Below the pieces are notes generated by a model. The model was not told where the DNA came from and ran no database searches. It saw only the letters and a list, made by a program, of their open reading frames with translations. From positions 69,310 to 133,309 of the forward strand of contig DASQZJ010000029.1 in NCBI GenBank assembly GCA_035638775.1: a DNA stretch of 64,000 nt. The letters run 5' to 3'. This document shows positions 58,131 to 64,000 of this stretch, piece after piece. The first letter of the stretch is position 1, and the number at the start of each line of letters is the position of its first letter. The DNA is from DASQZJ01 sp035638775 (GTDB lineage: Bacteria; Pseudomonadota; Gammaproteobacteria; UBA5335; SLRW01). The position numbers and the translations under genes are program-made.

Positions 58131-58916
58131 TCACTCTCCTTCCCCGCGGCGGGCCGCGCGTCGTGCCGCCCACCAGTAGCTCAGCTGCGCGTAACCCAGC
58201 ACCGTGACGATCGGGAACAGGCTGGCGAACGCGATCAGGCCGAAGCCGTCCAGCAGCGGGCTGCGGCCCGGGACCTGCCCGGCCAGGCCCAGTCCGAGCG
58301 CGGTCACCAGCGGCACCGTGACGGTGGACGTGGTCACGCCCCCCGAGTCGTACGCCAGCGGCACCAGCGCCCGCGGCGCATAGATCGTCTGTACCAGGAC
58401 CAGAACGTAGCCCGCCATGATGTAATACTCCAGCGGCGTCCCGGTAACGATGCGGAATGCGCCCAGGGCGATGCCGAACGCCACGCCGACCGCCACCGCC
58501 ACGCGCAGCCCGGTGGGATCCAGGGTGCCCGCGGACTCGGCGGCCGCCTTGCGCGCCACCGCCAGCAGCGCCGGCTCGGCGATGGTGGTGGAAAAGCCCA
58601 GCGCCGCCGCGAACGCGTACACCCAGGTGAAGTCGCTCCAGTGCACCTGAGCGGGAAAATGCGCGCGGCCGTACAGGAACTCCGGCGCCGTGAGCTGCCG
58701 TGCCATGATGCGCCCCAGCGGAAACAGCGCCTCGTTGAGCCCCAGCAGGAACAGCGCGAGCCCCACCACGGCGACGGCGAAGCCGGCCAGCACCTGCCGC
58801 GGCCGGTGCAGCGGGCGCCGGAGCACCAGGTACTGGAAGCCGAAGATCACCGCCACGATCGGCGCGACGTCGCGCAGGGTGCCGAGCAGCGACGCCGGCA
58901 GAAGCTCGAGCATCAT
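58131..58916 (-). CDS. DUF1538 membrane protein, second subunit
   Basis: This 261-residue protein has about six to seven membrane helices and the DUF1538 hallmarks GFSTTIAEPALLAV and PLAYDSGGVTTSTVTVPLVTALGLGLA. It pairs with the adjacent DUF1538 protein encoded upstream, which it overlaps by 4 bp (ATGA). A DUF1538 pair from Halomonas has been described, as I recall, as a two-component Na+(Li+,K+)/H+ antiporter named UmpAB; by homology this pair may exchange monovalent cations for protons. The linked P-II and CBS genes look like its regulators. Confidence 0.88.
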   Translation of the reverse strand: MMLELLPASLLGTLRDVAPIVAVIFGFQYLVLRRPLHRPRQVLAGFAVAVVGLALFLLGLNEALFPLGRIMARQLTAPEFLYGRAHFPAQVHWSDFTWVYAFAAALGFSTTIAEPALLAVARKAAAESAGTLDPTGLRVAVAVGVAFGIALGAFRIVTGTPLEYYIMAGYVLVLVQTIYAPRALVPLAYDSGGVTTSTVTVPLVTALGLGLAGQVPGRSPLLDGFGLIAFASLFPIVTVLGYAQLSYWWAARRAARRGEGE

Positions 58917-59647
58917 CGCAGCACCATGCCGTAGACCATGACGAAGATCATCGGCGTCAGCGAAGCGAGCGCGATCAGCCCGAAGCCGTCGGCCAGCGCG
59001 TTGCGCCCGCGGATGCTGGACGCAAGTCCGACCCCCAGCGCCGTGACCAGCGGCACCGTGATCGTCGACGTGGTCACCCCGCCGGAGTCGTAGGCGATGC
59101 CGATGATCGCCTTGGGCGCGAAGCTGGTGGTGACCAGCACCGCGGCGTAGCCCACGATGATCAGGTACTGCAGCGGCCAGCCGCGCAGGATCCGGATCAC
59201 GCCCACCACCAGGGCGAAGCCCACGGCGAGCGCCACGGTCAGGCGCAGGCCCAGGGCATAGGCCTCCCGCGCCGCGGCGGTGTCCGCGATATAGCCGCCC
59301 GCCGCGGCGACCTTGGCGCCCTCGCCGGCGACCGCGATCAGGGCCGGCTCGGCCACGGTGGTGCCGAAGCCCAGGGCAAAGGCGAAGGCGAGCAGCCAGG
59401 CGAGGCTGCCCTTGCGCGAGAAATCGTAGGCCAGCGCCTCCCCGACCGGGAACAGGCCCAGGTCCAGCCCCCAGACGAACATCGCCAGGCCCGCCGTCAC
59501 CAGCGCGGTGCCGGCCAGCAGCCGGCCCAGCCCGGGGATCGGCTGGTGCAGCACCGCGAGCTGGAAGAACGCGATCACCCCCACGATCGGCAGCAGGTCG
59601 CGGAGGCTGTTCAGCAGGCTGGTCAGCAGCGGCCGGAGTGCTTGCAT
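58913..59647 (-). CDS. DUF1538 membrane protein, first subunit
   Basis: This 244-residue polytopic protein opens the operon. It carries the same paired signatures as its neighbour, FGTTVAEPALIAVAGEG and GIAYDSGGVTTSTITVPLVTA, and about six to seven hydrophobic helices. The two DUF1538 proteins are clearly related to each other over the conserved blocks, consistent with an old duplication and a heteromeric transporter. It is divergent from nadC, with a 194-bp gap. No promoter for this operon was convincing. Confidence 0.88.
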   Translation of the reverse strand: MQALRPLLTSLLNSLRDLLPIVGVIAFFQLAVLHQPIPGLGRLLAGTALVTAGLAMFVWGLDLGLFPVGEALAYDFSRKGSLAWLLAFAFALGFGTTVAEPALIAVAGEGAKVAAAGGYIADTAAAREAYALGLRLTVALAVGFALVVGVIRILRGWPLQYLIIVGYAAVLVTTSFAPKAIIGIAYDSGGVTTSTITVPLVTALGVGLASSIRGRNALADGFGLIALASLTPMIFVMVYGMVLR

Positions 59648-59736
59648 GCCCTTCCCGGTTTCTTGTTGCGCGGGCCCCGGGCTGCCGGCGAAACGCTCAC
59701 CCGGACGCGGTGCCCGGCGGTGCCGGCCGGGACCGG

Positions 59737-59807
59737 TATAATGCGTGCCCGACGGCCCGGAGTCCTTCGGCTCCGGACCATTCTAGGCCGCCCCGTTCGG
59801 GGCGGCC
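59737..59807 (+). promoter_or_regulatory. nadC promoter -10 and structured leader
   Basis: A perfect TATAAT (59737-59742) without a good -35 is followed by two hairpins: CCGGAG/CTCCGG around an 8-base loop (59757-59776) and GGCCGCCCC/GGGGCGGCC around GTTC (59786-59807, 9 bp perfect). They end 34 bp before the nadC start and no T-run follows. The leader may be regulatory or only protective. Confidence 0.5.
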
Positions 59808-59841
59808 ATGACGACCGTCATCCGATCCGGCAGGAGCACGC

Positions 59842-60696
59842 ATGAGCACGCAGCCACCCGACGATATCGCCGAAACCGTCGCCCGAGCCCTGGCCGAGGA
59901 CGTCGGCGACGGCGACCGCACCGCCCGCCTGATCCCGGCCGGGGCCCGCGCCCGCGCGCGGGTGATCAGTCGGGAGACCGCCGTCGTCTGCGGCCGGCCC
60001 TGGGTCGAGGCGGTCTACCGCCGGCTGGACCCGGCCGTCCGCCTCGCCTGGCAGGTGAACGACGGCGAGCAGGCATCGCCGGACCAGCCCCTGCTGGAGC
60101 TGGAGGGGTCGGCGCGGACGCTTCTGACCGGCGAACGGACGGCCCTGAACTTCCTGCAACTGCTCTCCGGCACCGCCACCGCCACCCGCCGCTACGTCGA
60201 CGCCGTGACCGGCACCCGGGCGCGCATCCTCGACACGCGCAAGACGCTGCCCGGCCTGCGCGCGGCGCAGAAGTACGCGGTGCGCTGCGGCGGCGGCCAC
60301 AACCACCGCATGGGCCTGTTCGACGCCATCCTGATCAAGGAGAACCATATCCTCGCGGCCGGCTCGATCGGGGCCGCCGTACGGGAGGCCCGCCGCATCG
60401 ACGCCACGCTCCCCGTGGAGGTCGAAGTCGAGAACCTGGCGGAGCTGCGCGAGGGACTGGCCGCCGGCGCCGACATCCTGCTGCTGGACAACTTCGCGCT
60501 GGAGATGCTGCGCCAGGCGGTACGCGAAACCCGCGCCGCCGGCCAGGCGACCCGCCTCGAGGCGTCCGGCGGGGTCAACCTGGATACCGTCGCGGCGATC
60601 GCCGCAACCGGGGTCGACCGCATCTCGGTGGGCGGGCTGACCAAGGACGTGCGGGCGGTGGACCTGTCGATGCGCTTCCTGTCCGGCCCGGGGTGA
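59842..60696 (+). CDS. nadC: nicotinate-nucleotide pyrophosphorylase (carboxylating) NadC
   Basis: NadC converts quinolinate and PRPP to nicotinate mononucleotide in NAD synthesis. The 284-residue protein has EDVGDGDRTARLIPAGARA, ERTALNFLQLLSGTATATR, the RILDTRKTLPGLR active-site block, VRCGGGHNHRMGLFDAILIKENH and VEVEVENLAELREGL, ending in the ASGGVNLDTV and GVDRISVGGLTKDV barrel strands. AGGAG six bases before the ATG fixes the start. It is read from its own promoter with a structured leader. Confidence 0.95.
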   Translation: MSTQPPDDIAETVARALAEDVGDGDRTARLIPAGARARARVISRETAVVCGRPWVEAVYRRLDPAVRLAWQVNDGEQASPDQPLLELEGSARTLLTGERTALNFLQLLSGTATATRRYVDAVTGTRARILDTRKTLPGLRAAQKYAVRCGGGHNHRMGLFDAILIKENHILAAGSIGAAVREARRIDATLPVEVEVENLAELREGLAAGADILLLDNFALEMLRQAVRETRAAGQATRLEASGGVNLDTVAAIAATGVDRISVGGLTKDVRAVDLSMRFLSGPG

Positions 60697-60824
60697 CGGG
60701 CGCCGCCACGCCGGAGGAACACGTGCGCCCGCTGAATCTTCTAAACTGGACAGGGAGCAGCCGCCACGCGGCTCCGCGCCCGCGGCGGGGGCAGGCCGGC
60801 GCTCCGCCAGGGAAGCATCGGATC

Positions 60825-60847
60825 GTGCCGCCCGGGACCGGCGGCAC
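60825..60847 (+). promoter_or_regulatory. hairpin just before the fadE ribosome-binding site
   Basis: GTGCCGCC (60825-60832) and GGCGGCAC (60840-60847) form an 8-bp stem immediately upstream of the AGGAGAGG that serves the acyl-CoA dehydrogenase gene. It may be the nadC terminator or may affect translation. Confidence 0.4.
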
Positions 60848-60862
60848 CCAACAGGAGAGGTT

Positions 60863-63463
60863 ATGACTGGACTGATCTGGTTTCTGATCGGGCTCGCCGC
60901 CACCGGCGTCTGCTTCTACCAGCGGGTCGTGCTGTGGATGTCCACCGGGATCGTGGGCCTCGCGCTGCTGGGCTACTCGTTCACCGGTGCCGGCAGCACC
61001 GCATGGCTGACCTTCCTCTGGGTGCTCTACGCGGCGGTGGCGGTGACGCTCAACGCCGCCCCGCTGCGGCGCATGCTGGTGACCGACCGGCTCTACGACT
61101 GGTTCCGCCGCATCATGCCGGGCATCTCCGACACCGAGCGCGAGGCGCTCGAGGCCGGCAGCGTCTGGTGGGACGGCGAGCTCTACACCGGTCGGCCCGA
61201 CTGGAACCGGCTGCTTTCCTTCCCGCGGCCCCGCCTGACCGAGGAGGAGCAGGCCTTCATCGACGGCCCGGTGGAAGAGCTGTGCCGCATGCTCGACGAC
61301 TGGGATATCACTCACAAGCGCAAGGACCTGCCGCCCGAGGCCTGGAACTTCATCCGCGAGAACCGCATGTTCGGCATCATCGTGCCGAAGGAGTACGGCG
61401 GGCTGGGCTTTTCCAACTACGCGCACTCGCAGATCGTGATGAAGATCTCCAGCCGCTGCGGCACCGCCGGCGTCACGGTGATGGTGCCCAACTCCCTGGG
61501 TCCCGGGGAGCTGCTCAAGCTCTACGGCACGGACGCGCAGAAGGACTACTACCTGCCGCGCCTGGCCGAGGGCCGGGAGATCCCCTGCTTCGGCCTCACC
61601 GGTCCCTACGCCGGCTCGGACGCCGGCGCGATCCCCGACACCGGAGTCGTCTGCAAGGGCGAGCACGAGGGCCGCGAGGTGCTCGGCCTGCGGCTCAGCT
61701 TCGAGAAGCGCTACATCACCCTGGGTCCGGTCGCCACGCTGATCGGGCTGGCGTTCCAGGCACGCGACCCGGACCACCTGCTGGGCGAGACCGAGGAGCT
61801 GGGACCCACGCTGGCCCTGATCCCGGCGGACACCCCCGGCGTCGAGCAGGGTCGCCGCCATTATCCGCTGGAGGCGGCGTTCCAGAACGGCCCGCTGCGC
61901 GGCAGGGACGTGTTCATCCCGATGGAGCAGATCATCGGCGGGCAGGAATACATCGGCCAGGGCTGGAAGATGCTGATGAACTGCCTCGCGGCCGGCCGCG
62001 GCATCTCGCTGCCGGCCCAGAGCAACGCCGCGGCCAAGATGGCGACACTGACCACCGGCAGCTATGCCCGGGTGCGCAAGCAGTTCGGCCTGCCGGTGGG
62101 CGCCTTCGAGGGCGTCGAGGAGGCCATCGCCCGCATCGGCGGCGAGACCTACCTGATGGACGCCGCCCGGCGGCTGACCCTGTCGGGCCTGGATCTCGGG
62201 GAGCACCCGGCGGTGATCTCCGGGATCATGAAGTACCACATGACCGAGGCCATGCGGCGGGTGATCAACGACGCCATGGACGTGCACGGCGGCAAGGGCA
62301 TCTGCCAGGGCCCCAACAACTACCTGGGGCAGGTGTACAACGAGCTGCCCATCGCGATCACCGTGGAAGGCGCCAACATCCTCACGCGCAGCATGATCAT
62401 CTTCGGCCAGGGCGCGATCCGCTGCCACCCGCACCTGCTCAAGGAGATGCTGGCCGCGGGCGACGACAACGCCGACCGCGGGAAGGCGGACTTCGACCAG
62501 GCGCTGATGCAGCACGCCGGCTTCGTCATCGGCAACGCCGTGCGGGCATTCTGGATGGGCCTGACCGGGGCGCGGCTGGTCGCCGCGCCGACCCGGGGTG
62601 TCACGCAGCAGTACTACCGCCAGCTCACGCGCATCAGCGCCGCGTTCTGCGTGACCTCCGACATCGCCCTGTTCATGCTGGGCGGCGATCTCAAGCGCCG
62701 CGAGAAGCTGTCCGGACGCTTCGGCGACATCCTCAGCTACATGTACCTGGCCAGCGGCGTGCTCAAGCGCTTCGAGGACGACGGCCGGCCGCCGGAGGAC
62801 CTGGCGCTGGTCCGCTGGGCCTGCGAGGAGCTGATGTTCCGCATCCAGGAGCGCTTCCGGCAGGTCTTCCGCAATTTCCCCGGCAAGGTGACCGGTGCGG
62901 GCCTGCACTGGCTGGTGTTCCCCTGGGGCGCCCGCTTCGCCCCGCCGTCCGACGTCGTCGGCCACCGCGTGGCCGAGCGCGTGCTGGGCAAGGGCGAGAC
63001 CCGCGAGCGCCTGGTCGAGGGGGTTTTCCGCAGCAGCGACCCCAAGGACGCCGTCGGCCGGCTGGAGGACGCCCTGCGCAAGACGCTGGCGGCGGAACCC
63101 CTGGAGACCAAGCTGGCCCGCGGACTCGGGCGCAAGATCGAGCCCGCCCGCGTGCCGGAAGCTGTCGACGAGGGGCTCAAGGCGGGCGTCATCGACGACG
63201 ACGAGGCGCGCACGCTGCGCGAGGCCTTCGAGGCGGTCCACGGCGTGATCTCCGTGGACGAGTTCCCGCAGCAGAAGGCGGCGGCGAGCCGGCGTACCGG
63301 GACACGGCGTGCGACCTCGTCTTCCGGCAGCCCGGGACGCTCCACGCGCGCGAAGGGCGCGAAGAGCACTGCCCGCTCCGGCAACCGCACCAGCCGCTCG
63401 ACCCGCAGTCGCAGCGGCGGCACCGGTGCGCGCAAGCGCAGCGACACGGAGGAGACGCCCTGA
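60863..63463 (+). CDS. fadE: FadE-type acyl-CoA dehydrogenase
   Basis: FadE oxidises acyl-CoA to trans-2-enoyl-CoA in beta-oxidation. The 866-residue protein starts with two or three membrane helices (residues 1-62) as in E. coli FadE, then the acyl-CoA dehydrogenase domain (LPPEAWNFIRENRMFGIIVPKEYGGLGFS, GLTGPYAGSDAGAIPD, GPTLALIPADTPGVEQG, ITVEGANILTRSMIIFGQGAIRCHP) and the C-terminal DUF1974 domain to about residue 805. The last 55-60 residues are an unusual Ser/Thr/Arg/Gly-rich basic tail. AGGAGAGG precedes the ATG. It follows nadC by 166 bp. Confidence 0.93.
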   Translation: MTGLIWFLIGLAATGVCFYQRVVLWMSTGIVGLALLGYSFTGAGSTAWLTFLWVLYAAVAVTLNAAPLRRMLVTDRLYDWFRRIMPGISDTEREALEAGSVWWDGELYTGRPDWNRLLSFPRPRLTEEEQAFIDGPVEELCRMLDDWDITHKRKDLPPEAWNFIRENRMFGIIVPKEYGGLGFSNYAHSQIVMKISSRCGTAGVTVMVPNSLGPGELLKLYGTDAQKDYYLPRLAEGREIPCFGLTGPYAGSDAGAIPDTGVVCKGEHEGREVLGLRLSFEKRYITLGPVATLIGLAFQARDPDHLLGETEELGPTLALIPADTPGVEQGRRHYPLEAAFQNGPLRGRDVFIPMEQIIGGQEYIGQGWKMLMNCLAAGRGISLPAQSNAAAKMATLTTGSYARVRKQFGLPVGAFEGVEEAIARIGGETYLMDAARRLTLSGLDLGEHPAVISGIMKYHMTEAMRRVINDAMDVHGGKGICQGPNNYLGQVYNELPIAITVEGANILTRSMIIFGQGAIRCHPHLLKEMLAAGDDNADRGKADFDQALMQHAGFVIGNAVRAFWMGLTGARLVAAPTRGVTQQYYRQLTRISAAFCVTSDIALFMLGGDLKRREKLSGRFGDILSYMYLASGVLKRFEDDGRPPEDLALVRWACEELMFRIQERFRQVFRNFPGKVTGAGLHWLVFPWGARFAPPSDVVGHRVAERVLGKGETRERLVEGVFRSSDPKDAVGRLEDALRKTLAAEPLETKLARGLGRKIEPARVPEAVDEGLKAGVIDDDEARTLREAFEAVHGVISVDEFPQQKAAASRRTGTRRATSSSGSPGRSTRAKGAKSTARSGNRTSRSTRSRSGGTGARKRSDTEETP

Positions 63464-63559
63464 TCGGGCACCGCGAGCCGGCCGCGACGTCGACGGTGCC
63501 GGGCAATCGTGGCGTGGTCGACCCGGGCTTGCGCCCGGGTCGACTCGAACAAGGGTGGA

Positions 63560-63737
63560 GGAGGTCTGGTTTTAGGTTTTAGGTTTTAGGTAACGAAAGG
63601 TCGGACGCCTTTTTTCGGCCGCAACCCCGAGCCGCGCATGACGACTTCTCCAGGCGCTTGCGCCTGCCGGACCTGCTCCCCGGCAACGGGTGAGGTCGCG
63701 GTCTTGCCTAAAACCTAAAACCTAAAACCAGACCTCC
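63560..63737. repeat. heptamer-bounded intergenic element, copy C (31-bp perfect TIRs)
   Basis: The left end is GGAGGTCTGG followed by TTTTAGG three times (63560-63590); the right end 63707-63737 is its exact reverse complement. The 116-bp interior is not palindromic and holds no credible gene. Part of it (TTGCGCCTG, CGGCAA, TCTTGCCT) matches copies A and B. It fills most of the 345-bp gap between fadE and the next gene. It looks like a small mobile element. Confidence 0.75.
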
Positions 63738-63808
63738 CCGCCGTCCACTGCCGCTCTGTCCGGACGGCCTCGTCAACCCGGCCTCGGCGCGGACACTCGC
63801 CGCGGATG

Positions 63809-64000
63809 CTACGGCACCACCTCGCGCCGGTAGATGTTCGTGCCGCCGTTGTTGTACAGCCCGAACGACGCGATCGCGGTGGGATCCTGGTAGCTGCCGT
63901 CGCCGTTGAGATCGGGCTCGAGCCAGTAGTAGGACGGCCCCAGGTTCAGGTCGACGCCCACCTTGCCCGTGGCCGGCGCCGGCGAGGCGAGCGTCAGCGA
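63809..64000 (-). CDS. C-terminus of an MshQ-like (DUF6701) surface/pilus protein
   Basis: The last 63 residues of a protein entering from beyond the window. The sequence GKVGVDLNLGP, YYWLEPDLNGDGSYQDPTA, ASFGLYNNGGTNIYRREVV resembles the C-terminal end of DUF6701 proteins such as MshQ, which end in a DxNGDG-type loop, an FGIYRG-like strand and a final IYWREV. MshQ-like proteins are thought to be adhesin-type tips of MSHA-related type IV pili. The identification rests on this short piece, so it is moderate. Confidence 0.6.
   Translation of the reverse strand, partial: SLTLASPAPATGKVGVDLNLGPSYYWLEPDLNGDGSYQDPTAIASFGLYNNGGTNIYRREVVP

Noticed and set aside
59648..59736. Promoter of the DUF1538 operon
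   Set aside because: I found no pair of -35/-10 boxes better than chance on the minus strand.
63560..63737. CRISPR array
   Set aside because: Repeats are 7 bp tandem units in inverted arms without spacers; no cas genes.

Overview
The window is GC-rich (high GC3, very long spurious antisense frames) and carries about 66 tightly packed chromosomal genes. Gene content and order are those of a Gammaproteobacterium: lptF-lptG opposite pepA-holC-valS, pcnB-folK-dNK-panB-panC-panD, ilvB-ilvH-ilvC-pssA-leuA, apbC opposite metG, DUF2066-hda opposite purM-purN. A DUF1538 pair of the kind reported as a cation/H+ antiporter, egtBCD, and abundant GTGA/ATGA start-stop overlaps would fit a halophilic or haloalkaliphilic member of the Chromatiales/Ectothiorhodospiraceae, but that placement is inference. 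No rRNA, CRISPR, prophage or transposase was seen.

Layout. 1-5.1 kb: tsaE (partial), nnrD, queG, then pantothenate synthesis (panB, panC, panD on the minus strand). 5.1-10.5 kb: deoxynucleoside kinase, folK, pcnB, a tRNA-Glu(CUC), an RDD membrane protein and the LPS-export permeases lptG/lptF. 10.5-16.8 kb: pepA, holC, a small unknown, valS, and two small conserved proteins. 16.9-20.8 kb: a MoxR ATPase, DUF58 protein and TgpA-like transglutaminase operon, running into convergent prfC. 22.5-29.9 kb: rimI and a family-4 uracil-DNA glycosylase behind the branched-chain amino acid genes; leuA has its own promoter and a leucine-rich leader peptide. 30-37 kb: proS overlapping a lytic transglycosylase, acyP, a LysM lipoprotein, an arsC-family gene with an in-frame amber codon, wrbA, hda and a DUF2066 protein. 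37-45 kb: purM, purN, a DUF3108 protein, dcd, apbC, metG, nth, a DUF1841 protein and an outer-membrane barrel protein with a perfect sigma-54 core promoter upstream. 46-54 kb: argG, pyrC, rnt, grxD, an orphan hydantoinase-B gene, sodB, argD, argF. 54-60 kb: ergothioneine genes egtD/egtC/egtB, then an operon of two DUF1538 membrane proteins with a P-II-like protein and a CBS protein. 59.8-64 kb: nadC, a FadE-type acyl-CoA dehydrogenase, and the C-terminus of an MshQ-like (DUF6701) protein.

Most of the window is housekeeping: cofactors (pantothenate, folate, NAD, queuosine), nucleotides (purM/N, pyrC, dcd, dNK), arginine (argD/F/G), branched-chain amino acids and translation. The least explained signals are (i) a family of about 165-178 bp intergenic elements at 32.8, 33.8 and 63.6 kb, bounded by inverted arrays of a GGTTTTA/GGTTTCA/GGTGTCA heptamer (31-bp perfect terminal inverted repeats in the last copy), with a lone arm at 37.16 kb; (ii) the leuA leader; (iii) the DUF1538/P-II/CBS operon; (iv) the amber-interrupted arsC homologue; (v) the sigma-54 site before the barrel-protein gene.
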